Shown: positions 8,305 through 16,212, counted from the stretch's first letter. The stretch: 19,088 bases of DNA from JASEGV01 sp037443545 (GCA_037443545.1 JBBIOD010000028.1:1-19088), one strand, 5' to 3'. Numbers and translations: made by a program. Notes: a model not told the origin generated them from the sequence alone.

Positions 8305-8384
8305 AACCTCAACTCCTTTCAAATAATATTGTTCATATAATCTGCCTTAATTATAAAAAATGTCGGAGTTAATAACAAACAGGG

Positions 8385-11300
8385 CTATACGAAACTGGAT
8401 TCTATAACAAAACTTGGAGTTTGAATTTGCCGAACGACTGGCTTCGGGTTGTGTACTGTATGCAAATACCTCTTCAGGAAATATGCAATTGTTTCAATAC
8501 GAATCTTGATTGAACCCTTCGGCTTGTTTTCGTCGATATCTTTGAAACAGAAATACGGTGTTCGGCTCGCTTCAACAATTTCCTGAATTAAAGAATAAAC
8601 CGGAGCATCGTGACCGCAGCGGAAGTTGGATAACTCGAGGGCAACCAAGTTGGGATGGCGCGCTACAAATTTAGCCCCCCATATTTTGTGATTTGTATTT
8701 TCACTATACGAGTTTTTCCAGACATCATTAATATCCATCGGGTAAACATCAACATCGGAAAAAACCTTAACTAAAATATCATCATCCGTTGGAAGCGAAT
8801 CCTGCGTAAGAATCGGGTAACCTAATTTTTGGAATTCTTCAAGTATTCCGTGGCTGATCCCCGGGTCGTTGTGATATGGTCGGGCCAGCACGACAATTCC
8901 AACCCGATTTTCATACTCAAGCATCTCCAAAATTTTTCTCCCTTTTTGCTTCAAATCCTTCTGGAAATTTTGCAATGCCTTGTAACCGATTTCAACGGCT
9001 CTGGAATTTTCGCGCTTAGTTAATCCTAAATCCATTTCAAGTTCTTTGAACAATTGCCGTTTAGTAAGTTCAGGTTCTAACAAATTCAAGAACGGATTTA
9101 AAAATTTGACGCCAAATTCTTCGAACAAATCTTTTTCTTTGGTGAATGCGGCTTTTACTGTAAATGGAGTTGCAACTGCCGTCGGACACCCGCGATGGTC
9201 AACACAATTTATTATTTCGCTAGGCATCGAATCGATGCTCGGGAAAAATATGTAGTCGAGCTTCTTCTTATTATTCTGAACATAAAGCAAATTGTGAACG
9301 TGTGGAATCGCAAGTTTACTCGGATAACACGGATCGATATTTCCGCGTTTCGCACCATCTCGATAAAGCTTCTCTGAAGTGAAATCGGAATAAACAATGT
9401 TGCCAGGCAATATTCCTAAACTTTCGAAATACGCACTAAAGAACGGATTGAGTGTATATAAATTTAATAGACGCGGAATTCCGATTACTAATTTCTCACG
9501 TTTTAATTTCAGGAAGTTGACTCTCTTTTGTTTTTTGCTCAGTACAATCTTATCCGGTTTGTCGGCTATCAGTTCTGGTTTCACCGGCTGCCATACTTTA
9601 TATCCTGCGTAATCGAGCAAATTCGGATTAGCTGCTTTTGCTTTTTCAATCTGTTTTTGAATTTCTTTCATTCCATCTAAATTATCGACTGCACCTTTTT
9701 CGCAGGTTGCAATGATGATTCGTTCTTTATGGATGCCCAAAACTTCCTCCGCAAAATCAGGTTCGATCTGTTCCACCCGTCCCGACCGCATCATTTCAGC
9801 CCCCTGTTTATAACTAAAAGTGCCATTTAACTCTGAATCATTATTCGATGTTGTGAAAATATCTATGAATGTGCGGAGACATTTATTTTTGCAAAAAAGG
9901 CATCGTGTTTCTTCGCTGCGTGTTGTTTGATATTTGATTGAAGCGACTGCCTCGAAACCGATGAACCGAGTTTTCTTTCCTTCAGAAAATAGACGTGATG
10001 CCTCGAGGGCAACACCGATTGCACCACTCTCACCGGTGTGAGGATGAACACGCAGTGTCGGTTCACCATTCAAACCGCTATAACGCGATTGGATAAAATC
10101 GATTTGTGCTTTTACTGCGGCTAAATTATTTTGAGTTCCCCCCTGTAGAACGAAGTGCCTGCCAAACTTTGAAACATTAGGCATTTGTGCTATGTAGAGC
10201 CAGATGTTCTTCGGTAAAACCTTAGCAAGTCCCGCTAAAATTTCTTCCCGCATCCAACCCTGCCGCTGAAAATCGACTAAGTCGGATTGTAAAAAGACTG
10301 CACAACCGTAACTGAATTCAGGAACACGGCGCGCCTTGAATGCATTCTCAGCATATTCTTCTACATTAAATCCCAAACTCTCTGCAGTCGCTTGCAAAAA
10401 ATAACCGTTGCCTGCCGAACATTGGGTATTGAGTTTGAAATCTATTACTCGTCTATCTTTTAGGATTATAATTTTAATATCTTGTCCGCCCACATCGCAA
10501 ATTACATCCACCTCATCAAAGTAATGCAATGCTGAAATCGTGTGGGCAACAGTTTCTACGAGCGCCACATCAGCACCGATACAATCTTTTAAAATATCTT
10601 TTGCATAACCTGTAACACCAACACCGAGCACATTTAGCTGAGCGCCTTGCGTTTCGATTTTATTTTTTAAATTTAGAAGAATTTCTTTTGTGTCTTCGAT
10701 CGGATTGCCTTTTGATAAACGATACTCTTTAGCGATTACGTTTTTATTCGTATCCAGAAGAACAGCTTTTGTTGAAGTTGAGCCACCATCCAGACCGATA
10801 AAAATATTAACGACTTCATTTTTGTGATAATGTGGGGGGATAAATTTAGGTATCCGATATTTTTCGACAAACATTCTCGCTTCGTCTTCACTCCGACACA
10901 ATCCTCCACTGCTTAATTTACTTTTCATGTTTTCGCGATCAGAGTGAACAAATTCGTATAACTTTTGCCATCCGTGATATATTCCAACAGTTGTTGGTTC
11001 AGTTTTACCAAACTCAACCGCTCCAATCGCCGCATATAATTCTGCATTCTGGGGGACATTTATCAGAGAGGTAGGCTCGATATTATTTGGTATTTCAATA
11101 TTCCTTTCTTTCCAAATTGCGGGGATATTAGCCTGCCAAGCTTCGACCATTCCGGGTAAAAAAGTATTCGGCCCGCCTAAGAGTAAAACCTCAGGCAAGA
11201 GAGTATTTCCACGAGTAAGAACACTTAGGTTTTGCTGGACGATAGATTCGAATAGCGACGCCATTAATTCGTGAGTGGATACCCCTTGCTTCTGTAACGA

Positions 11301-11879
11301 GTTTATATCTGTTTCGGCAAACACTCCACATTTACCTGCAACCGAATGAGTTTTTACACCTTTGTACCGGTAATTGCGTAATTCGGTAGTCGGGATATTT
11401 AACTTAGCTGCAATTTTATCAATGACCGAACCAGTTCCACCGGCGCATTTATCGTTCATCGACGCAATTTTTTTGTTGCCGTTGTATGATTTTTTGAAGA
11501 TAATAATTTTGGCGTCTTGCCCGCCCAGTTCGACTACTGATTTAACTTGGGGATGATATTTTTCGACTGCGAACGAAAGTGCGTTAACCTCTTGCACGAA
11601 CTTACCGCCGATTAATTCAGTTAAATCGTGGGCACCGCTGCCTGTCACAAATATTCTGAAATCTCCCGGCTTCAAGTTTAGTTCGTTCTCGATCCTCTGC
11701 AAAAACTCGAGCACTTTTTCGGAAAGACGAGTTTCGTGCCGCCTGTAGTCGCTCCAAATTATTTTATCTGTTCGTAAATCTACTACGACACCTTTAACTG
11801 TGGTAGAACCGATATCAAGTCCGACTACGTATGTGTAGTTACTTTTCGATTTTGTTCCGTATGTAGTTTCATTTCTCAT
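8385..11879 (-). CDS. Acyl-CoA dehydratase activase-related protein: two BcrA/BadF ATPase modules plus DUF2229
   Basis: Enzymes of this group use ATP to push a single low-potential electron into a partner iron-sulfur dehydratase or reductase. Module 1 (about 16-295) has GLDIGSTTVKG, ELGGQDAK, C145 in CAGGTG and C184 in GKCGVFAE. Module 2 (about 357-630) has GLDGGSTSTKA, DVGGQDIK, C487 in CSAGNG and C526 in GCAVFLQ. In activases the two cysteines hold a [4Fe-4S] cluster between two subunits. A cysteine cluster CLFCKNKC follows at 660-667, then a DUF2229/HgdB-like half (about 797-1140) with IPRLLN, DPCYPSKLA, C892/C898, RPYHNDPGISHG and RCGHDAP. Related proteins are often one chain of about 1400 residues that also contains the part encoded here by the upstream 545-codon gene. 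The substrate is unknown. The protein is cytoplasmic: no signal or membrane segment is seen. Confidence 0.88.
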   Translation of the reverse strand: MRNETTYGTKSKSNYTYVVGLDIGSTTVKGVVVDLRTDKIIWSDYRRHETRLSEKVLEFLQRIENELNLKPGDFRIFVTGSGAHDLTELIGGKFVQEVNALSFAVEKYHPQVKSVVELGGQDAKIIIFKKSYNGNKKIASMNDKCAGGTGSVIDKIAAKLNIPTTELRNYRYKGVKTHSVAGKCGVFAETDINSLQKQGVSTHELMASLFESIVQQNLSVLTRGNTLLPEVLLLGGPNTFLPGMVEAWQANIPAIWKERNIEIPNNIEPTSLINVPQNAELYAAIGAVEFGKTEPTTVGIYHGWQKLYEFVHSDRENMKSKLSSGGLCRSEDEARMFVEKYRIPKFIPPHYHKNEVVNIFIGLDGGSTSTKAVLLDTNKNVIAKEYRLSKGNPIEDTKEILLNLKNKIETQGAQLNVLGVGVTGYAKDILKDCIGADVALVETVAHTISALHYFDEVDVICDVGGQDIKIIILKDRRVIDFKLNTQCSAGNGYFLQATAESLGFNVEEYAENAFKARRVPEFSYGCAVFLQSDLVDFQRQGWMREEILAGLAKVLPKNIWLYIAQMPNVSKFGRHFVLQGGTQNNLAAVKAQIDFIQSRYSGLNGEPTLRVHPHTGESGAIGVALEASRLFSEGKKTRFIGFEAVASIKYQTTRSEETRCLFCKNKCLRTFIDIFTTSNNDSELNGTFSYKQGAEMMRSGRVEQIEPDFAEEVLGIHKERIIIATCEKGAVDNLDGMKEIQKQIEKAKAANPNLLDYAGYKVWQPVKPELIADKPDKIVLSKKQKRVNFLKLKREKLVIGIPRLLNLYTLNPFFSAYFESLGILPGNIVYSDFTSEKLYRDGAKRGNIDPCYPSKLAIPHVHNLLYVQNNKKKLDYIFFPSIDSMPSEIINCVDHRGCPTAVATPFTVKAAFTKEKDLFEEFGVKFLNPFLNLLEPELTKRQLFKELEMDLGLTKRENSRAVEIGYKALQNFQKDLKQKGRKILEMLEYENRVGIVVLARPYHNDPGISHGILEEFQKLGYPILTQDSLPTDDDILVKVFSDVDVYPMDINDVWKNSYSENTNHKIWGAKFVARHPNLVALELSNFRCGHDAPVYSLIQEIVEASRTPYFCFKDIDENKPKGSIKIRIETIAYFLKRYLHTVHNPKPVVRQIQTPSFVIESSFV

Positions 11880-11913
11880 TTATTTTTAGTCCAGTTGGTA
11901 ATACTTATTACTT

Positions 11914-12186
11914 TCAAATATCTCCTTCAACATTTTTCGACATACATCTATCGGGATATTCTGTCATATCATTTAGTAAACATCCAATTTCATTAGCTTC
12001 TTTCAATAAACTCTTTACCACATCTTTTTTTATATACCCACACTCAGATGCGAAGTCGATCCATACTTGTGTTTCGATATTTTCCATATCAGCATCACTC
12101 ACCTACGGAATGAACCGTTTGGGTAATTGACGTTTCCTGTATGATTCGTATTTTTTGAAGTTTTTAGAAATATTAAATTTTTTCAT
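11914..12186 (-). pseudogene. Broken four-helix-bundle (S23/IVP-like) gene
   Basis: From the ATG at 12184-12186 a single frame reads KKFNISKNFKKYES, meets an in-frame TAG at 12103-12105, and continues to 11914. The second part contains SDADMENIETQVWIDFASEC, GYI and EANEIGCLLNDM. This matches the C-terminal two helices of the four-helix-bundle proteins (PF05635, first known from 23S rRNA intervening sequences), which typically read like ETQ.WLDFA..CGYI with NEIG..L. The expected middle part, with its IRRASxSIxxNIAEG-type motif, is missing, and about 90 codons remain where 115-125 are usual. This suggests an internal deletion plus a stop. It sits between the two halves of the dehydratase/activase pair. 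The family assignment is from memory of its motifs. Confidence 0.6.
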
Positions 12187-12257
12187 CGCAAGGGTAAAAG
12201 TCTTTTTATAAACAATTAAAGCTTTGAAATTACCTATACTGTTTTCTCTTTTATTAT

Positions 12258-12362
12258 TTATTTCTTACAATTTTTACCTGTCGACCGACTTCCGACTGTA
12301 AACCGTAACACTACCGTTTCGCCGATGTATGGTTTTTCCGTATAGTCGACTCTCACTGTCAT
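12258..12362 (-). CDS. 34-codon ORF overlapping the upstream gene by ATGA; likely truncated N-terminus
   Basis: An ATG at 12360-12362 overlaps the TGA of the 545-codon gene (12359-12361) in the ATGA arrangement typical of translational coupling. It opens a 34-residue frame: MTVRVDYTEKPYIGETVVL, then RFTV and a short basic tail ending NCKK. The first 23 residues read like two beta strands of an immunoglobulin-like or BatD-like domain (the pattern 'V.V....PYVGE.V.L.F.V'). After RFTV the DNA becomes a GTCGGAAGTCGGTCGAC repeat and the frame ends. I read this as the start of a gene cut short by the repeat, although a genuine short peptide is possible. It was noticed only by reading frames near the stop and has no database support here. 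Confidence 0.35.
   Translation of the reverse strand: MTVRVDYTEKPYIGETVVLRFTVGSRSTGKNCKK
12279..12299. repeat. Short GTCGG-type low-complexity repeat
   Basis: The minus strand here reads as two and a half imperfect copies of the word AGTCGG (GTCGG, AAGTCGG, TCGAC). This resembles the degenerate GTCGG/GTCGAC intergenic repeats seen in other AT-rich FCB genomes. It lies exactly where the 34-codon frame loses its protein-like character. A second GTCGAC lies at 12346-12351, near the start of that ORF. Its identity as a member of a dispersed genomic repeat cannot be tested within this window. Confidence 0.3.
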
Positions 12363-13996
12363 CCATTCTTATCTACCTGTTTATTAACATAATACACAGT
12401 CGTTGCTGCTTTCGAAGCCACTCCTTCAATGGTCGGAATTTCAAAGAATGGATTTTTTATTTTTGGATTTTTTAAGATGAACTTTCTCACTATTTCTTCA
12501 GTTAAACCTGTATCCTGCAATGATTTTTCGTACTCTAATTTACAGCGGATACGCGCCTCGGTCAAACCCATCTGCACACGACTGTATGCGTTTATTTCTC
12601 CTTCTGCCGAAGTTTCAATCGGTAAAAACAACATATCGGGATGATGCGAAGTTACGACTGAATGGACACCATCACTTTGCGTGCTCGGTAAACATCCGAA
12701 TGGTTTCAGCGAAAGAATCATATGTGCTAAATGGTTTTGAGTGTAAAAAATACTTTTTGCTACTTCTAAATGTCCTTCACCTCCTCTAGCACGCGTGTTA
12801 TAATATTTATGGGCGAGGCGTTCCAACTCGTATTGATTACCCAACTTTTGCGCCAAATCGCCTATCGCCTTCCGTAAACGATTATATTCTTTCTTTAAAA
12901 GAAATTCGCCAAGTTTTATTAAAATTTTTGGGCGAATATATTTATTCCCAAATCCTTTTCTATCTGTGATAAACTGATTCCCGTCATATAGAAGGTACAA
13001 AAGCCAATTTGTAATTGGTTCTTTTATAATCTCCCCTCCTTCGTTTTCTAAATATCTAAACATATTAAAGTTTCCATCCCCTTCGGTAGTTTGTGCCCAA
13101 AACTCACCTGTGATTTTTATCTTTGGAACCACACGAAGCGGATCGACCACTACAGCATTTAATTTTTCTTTGATAACACGTAACGCATTAGGATACACAT
13201 TACTTAATAAATGGTCGGTCAGAAGTGCAAATAAACTTTTGTTTTTGGTGTGTGAGAATTTTTGAATTACCTTTATTATTTTTGATTCACCGATACTAGA
13301 CTGTTTACATTTGATTGTTCGATAAATATCTTCTGTTGCAGTTGCTAATATTCTATCCGTTTCACCTTTAATAATTTCATACGGTCGAATTTTATAACCG
13401 ATATCGTTAATAATATCTGCAAGAACGAGTCCGATAAGAATACCTAGGAAAAACTCCTCATTCATAGGCAGACCGTTACCTTGATTCGATTGATCGAAAC
13501 CGGCGAATTGTTGAAACACCATCACACGGAATCCTCCAAAACCCGAATTTCTCAAAGCCAATCTCACTTCATTCTCATACATACCAAACCTGCACGGACC
13601 GCATGCGCCCGCTGTAAAGAATACATAATTTTTCACAATGTCCGGTTTCGTTATACCTTTTGATTCTAACCGCTTTAAAAAATTAATTAGGTTGCCGATT
13701 GTGAAATATGCAGGATTGCACATTCCGTTGTTGCAATACTCACGACCGACGTGATAAACCTCGATATTCGGAGTCGGGAGATGCTCAACTTTGTATCCCA
13801 ACCCTTCAATACCAGCGCGCACAAAATAATCGTGGTGCGATGTGAAACCACCGAGTAGGATAGTAGTACTATCTTTTTCACCGGCTAAAAAAGGTAACTC
13901 TTCAAAACGTTTGTAATGTGGGTAGTTTGAAACACTTAATCGATCCGACTCGACAATACCACGAAGCGAATTAATATTTGATTGATAATTTTTCAT
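12359..13996 (-). CDS. 2-hydroxyacyl-CoA dehydratase-like iron-sulfur protein (COG3581-like), partner of the activase
   Basis: The 545-residue protein looks like the detached C-terminal part of the large activase-related proteins, a distant relative of 2-hydroxyglutaryl-CoA dehydratase subunits. Likely iron-sulfur ligands sit in conserved-looking motifs: C88 and C93 in REYCNNGMCNPAY, C132 and C135 in GACGPCRFGMYE, and C435 in KPFGCLPSTQSDGV, followed by ETSAEGEINAYSRVQ. There is no signal peptide or membrane segment. The ATG at 13996 is preceded by ACAGG. The activase gene lies downstream on the same strand with only relics in between, so the two products very probably act together: the activase supplies an electron at ATP cost and this protein receives it. 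No CoA-transferase or beta-oxidation genes are nearby, so the substrate is open. Confidence 0.82.
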   Translation of the reverse strand: MKNYQSNINSLRGIVESDRLSVSNYPHYKRFEELPFLAGEKDSTTILLGGFTSHHDYFVRAGIEGLGYKVEHLPTPNIEVYHVGREYCNNGMCNPAYFTIGNLINFLKRLESKGITKPDIVKNYVFFTAGACGPCRFGMYENEVRLALRNSGFGGFRVMVFQQFAGFDQSNQGNGLPMNEEFFLGILIGLVLADIINDIGYKIRPYEIIKGETDRILATATEDIYRTIKCKQSSIGESKIIKVIQKFSHTKNKSLFALLTDHLLSNVYPNALRVIKEKLNAVVVDPLRVVPKIKITGEFWAQTTEGDGNFNMFRYLENEGGEIIKEPITNWLLYLLYDGNQFITDRKGFGNKYIRPKILIKLGEFLLKKEYNRLRKAIGDLAQKLGNQYELERLAHKYYNTRARGGEGHLEVAKSIFYTQNHLAHMILSLKPFGCLPSTQSDGVHSVVTSHHPDMLFLPIETSAEGEINAYSRVQMGLTEARIRCKLEYEKSLQDTGLTEEIVRKFILKNPKIKNPFFEIPTIEGVASKAATTVYYVNKQVDKNG

Positions 13997-14035
13997 CCTG
14001 TCTTTTTAATTAATAAAAATTATTAAAGAAATAAT

Positions 14036-14058
14036 ACACAGCGTAAAATATGCTGTGT
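14036..14058 (-). terminator. Hairpin downstream of the small membrane protein gene
   Basis: ACACAGC at 14036-14042 and GCTGTGT at 14052-14058 form a perfect 7-base-pair stem with a 9-base loop. It begins 10 bases after the stop codon of the gene ending at 14068 and lies 40 bases before the next minus-strand start. On the minus strand it is followed by ATTATTTCTTTAATAATTTTT, which is U-rich but not a clean U run, so it may be a weak intrinsic terminator. An alternative pairing of GCGTAA with TTACGC overlaps it. Confidence 0.45.
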
Positions 14059-14067
14059 TACGCAGGA

Positions 14068-14370
14068 CTAATTCCGTAGGACCGAGCAGAGATGATTGTC
14101 TTCGGAAGAAGGCGAAAAAAGGTGAATGGTTATAACCATCGAAACGGTTAAATAAGAAATCGTTTCCTGAATTTGTTTGAAGGTAAGATAATTTAGCAGT
14201 TGCTTTTTACGACGGACCAATTTATATCCCTCGGAATCGAGGACAACAGAATAGCCAAACAATGCAAAGATAGATATAACAATAAGCAGAATTCGAAAAT
14301 GATACGACGGTTGTTTAGCTGAGAGCTTCTGCCAATAAAGTTTATCGCATATTTTTCTATATAACTTCAT
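14068..14370 (-). CDS. Small protein with one membrane segment, function unknown
   Basis: From the internal ATG at 14368-14370 (MKLYRKICDKLYWQKL) the frame gives 100 residues; it is open to another ATG at 14406. A short basic N-terminus precedes one hydrophobic segment (ILLIVISIFALFGYSVV, about residues 27-43), followed by SEGYKLVRRKKQLLNYL. That order (cytoplasmic tail, one membrane helix, then a basic amphipathic stretch) recalls the division protein FtsB/DivIC. However, the expected coiled coil does not continue, and the C-terminal 45 residues look arbitrary. It could be an FtsB-like gene frameshifted after about residue 60, or an unrelated small protein. It is transcribed away from glnA, with a hairpin after its stop. 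It may not be a real gene. Confidence 0.35.
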   Translation of the reverse strand: MKLYRKICDKLYWQKLSAKQPSYHFRILLIVISIFALFGYSVVLDSEGYKLVRRKKQLLNYLTFKQIQETISYLTVSMVITIHLFSPSSEDNHLCSVLRN

Positions 14371-14406
14371 ACCGTTGATTTCATTTACGTTACAATTTAC
14401 AGCCAA

Positions 14407-14503
14407 ATTGATTAGAAATCAAGTAACCACATTGTTTTTCAAACTTAATATACTTATATTTTTACACCAATTTGGGCAATATCAACTAAAAAGTAGATGA
14501 AAT
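14407..14503. promoter_or_regulatory. Divergent intergenic region upstream of glnA
   Basis: These 97 bases separate glnA from the divergent small gene and must hold the glnA promoter. A perfect inverted repeat, TTGATT-AGA-AATCAA, lies at 14408-14422 and could be an operator. The segment TTAATATACTTATATTTTT downstream is the most promoter-like stretch, but I see no confident -35/-10 or Bacteroidota -33/-7 pair. No strong ribosome binding site precedes the glnA ATG. Confidence 0.3.
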
Positions 14504-15880
14504 ATGGAAACAAAAATCATTCATAAAATTGAACAAATCATAAAACAAAATAAAATAAATTTTATAGATTTAAAAACCATCGATTTAATCGGAAGATTGC
14601 ATCATATCAGCATTCCGTATGAAGCAGGAATTGTTGAGAACTTGTTGAAAGAAGGAATAGGATTCGACGGGTCAAGCTACGGTTTTTCGAAAGTCGAACA
14701 AAGCGACATGATTTTAATTCCAGATTTTTCATCGGCCGTGGTTGACCCTTTCAGAAGTGCTCCAACTCTAAGCGTTCTGACAGAAATACATCTGACTGAT
14801 TCTAATAAAACACGATTCAGCCAAGATGGAAGATTTGTAGCTAAAAAAGCAGAAAAATATTTATCCGATACCAGAATTGCGGATGGTTCATTTTGGGGAC
14901 CTGAATTTGAATTTTATATTTTCTCAAAGGTTGAGTTCGATACACGAACAGCATTATCATACTATAAAATCGAACATCAGGAAGAATTTTTTGCTAATGC
15001 TTACCACGCTGCCAACCCGTTTGATATATACGACGATTTCCGAGACGAAGCTTCGTTACTTTTTAAACAAATGGGTATAGATGTAAAATACCATCATCAC
15101 GAAGTTGGTGAACGGGGGCAACAAGAAATCGAAATACAATTCGATAGTTTGTTGGCCATCAGCGATAAGATTGTTTTAGCAAAATATTTACTGTTCAATC
15201 TTGCACGCAAGCACAACATATTTATCACGTTTATGCCGAAGCCGATGTTTCAGCAAGCCGGCAACGGAATGCATGCGCATCAATATTTATTGAAGAAGGG
15301 TAAAAATATATTTTACGGAAAAGGTAAGTATGGAAACTTAAACGAACTTGCACTCTCGTATATCGGTGGTTTATTGAAGCACGCTCCGGCTTTATGTGCA
15401 TTTACCAATCCAAGCACAAATTCATATAAGCGTTTAGTACCGGGGTTCGAGGCACCGGTAGCAATAACATTCGGGAAAGCAAACCGATCAGCTGCTATTA
15501 GAATTCCGTCGTACGTAAAAAATCCTGACGAAGCCCGCTTCGAATACCGCCCGCCCGATGCCACTGCAAATCCATATCTGTTAATGAGTGCAATGCTCAT
15601 GGCAGGTTTAGATGGCATTAAAAATAAAATCGACCCGATCAAAGAGGGATTAGGACCGATTGATACGAATGTTTACGACAATAAACACAAAGTCAAGTTC
15701 CTTCCAAAAAATTTAGAAGAAGCTTTAGATGCGTTAAAAGCGGATAATGAATTCTTGAAACAAGGAGATGTTTTTACAGATGGTCTGATTGAACAATGGA
15801 TAAAAACAAAACAGCACGATATAAAATCGATAGCAACTATGCCACATCCGTATGAATATAAGATGTATTTTAATTTGTAG
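14504..15880 (+). CDS. glnA: Type I glutamine synthetase
   Basis: GlnA condenses ammonium and glutamate to glutamine using ATP. The 458-residue product has all type I signatures: GFDGSS at 53-58, the metal/glutamate motif WGPEFEFYIF at 131-140, HHHEVGERGQQEIE at 197-210, the ATP-side loop AGNGMHAHQ at 252-260, NPSTNSYKRLVPGFEAP at 302-318, and RFEYRPPDATANPY at 345-358. The loop usually reads GSGMH, so GNGMH is a mild change. The length lies between GSI-alpha (about 440) and GSI-beta (about 470). Y391 sits near the GSI-beta adenylylation tyrosine, but its context is NVYDNKHK, not the NLYDLPPEE of adenylylated enzymes, so adenylylation control is doubtful. No glnB, amtB or glnE is in the window. 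The stop is 5 bases from the lipoprotein start. Confidence 0.95.
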   Translation: METKIIHKIEQIIKQNKINFIDLKTIDLIGRLHHISIPYEAGIVENLLKEGIGFDGSSYGFSKVEQSDMILIPDFSSAVVDPFRSAPTLSVLTEIHLTDSNKTRFSQDGRFVAKKAEKYLSDTRIADGSFWGPEFEFYIFSKVEFDTRTALSYYKIEHQEEFFANAYHAANPFDIYDDFRDEASLLFKQMGIDVKYHHHEVGERGQQEIEIQFDSLLAISDKIVLAKYLLFNLARKHNIFITFMPKPMFQQAGNGMHAHQYLLKKGKNIFYGKGKYGNLNELALSYIGGLLKHAPALCAFTNPSTNSYKRLVPGFEAPVAITFGKANRSAAIRIPSYVKNPDEARFEYRPPDATANPYLLMSAMLMAGLDGIKNKIDPIKEGLGPIDTNVYDNKHKVKFLPKNLEEALDALKADNEFLKQGDVFTDGLIEQWIKTKQHDIKSIATMPHPYEYKMYFNL

Positions 15881-15885
15881 TGGAG

Positions 15886-16212
15886 ATGAAAAATATACAA
15901 ATTATCGTTTACGTTTTTATTTTTTTATTTACAGGATGCAGTGAGACTAGAAAAAAAGAAATCCCGCCCTCTAAATTTGCAGATATCTACATCAATTTGG
16001 TATTAGCGGATGGAACGCGTGAACCAATCGATTCATTATTACTGAAAAATAGAGATGGAATTTCTGATAGCATTTTCATGAAGCACAACGTAACAGCAGA
16101 ACAAATTAAATTTACTATCGATAATTACAATAATGACATTAACAAGTGGAAAGAATTTTATAAGATAGTTATCGAAAAGTTAAAGAAACTCCAGCCGACT
16201 GAATCGGACTGA
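15886..16212 (+). CDS. Small lipoprotein, DUF4296-like
   Basis: The product, 108 residues from the ATG at 15886, starts with a lipoprotein signal: MKNIQ, a hydrophobic run, and the lipobox FTGC with the cysteine at about residue 18. The mature part is helical and charged, with PPSKFADIYINLVLADG, later IFMKHNVTAEQIKFTIDNYN, and a lysine-rich end. That pattern (a 'xKxAxIYxxLxLAD' helix, then a 'KxxVTxxQFxxTIxYYNxD' helix) matches DUF4296, a family common in Bacteroidota lipoproteins. The role is unknown. The frame also has a GTG at 15880 overlapping the glnA TAG, but the ATG after GTGGAG is a better start. It follows glnA by 5 bases and shares its transcript. Confidence 0.7.
   Translation: MKNIQIIVYVFIFLFTGCSETRKKEIPPSKFADIYINLVLADGTREPIDSLLLKNRDGISDSIFMKHNVTAEQIKFTIDNYNNDINKWKEFYKIVIEKLKKLQPTESD

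Noticed and set aside
8385..13996. Classical 2-hydroxyglutaryl-CoA dehydratase (hgdABC) operon
   Set aside because: The architecture is different: two fused ATPase modules plus DUF2229 and a COG3581-like partner, with no separate alpha and beta dehydratase subunits or CoA-transferase.
15313..15642. 109-codon minus-strand frame antisense to glnA
   Set aside because: It overlies conserved glutamine synthetase motifs, so it is a shadow frame.
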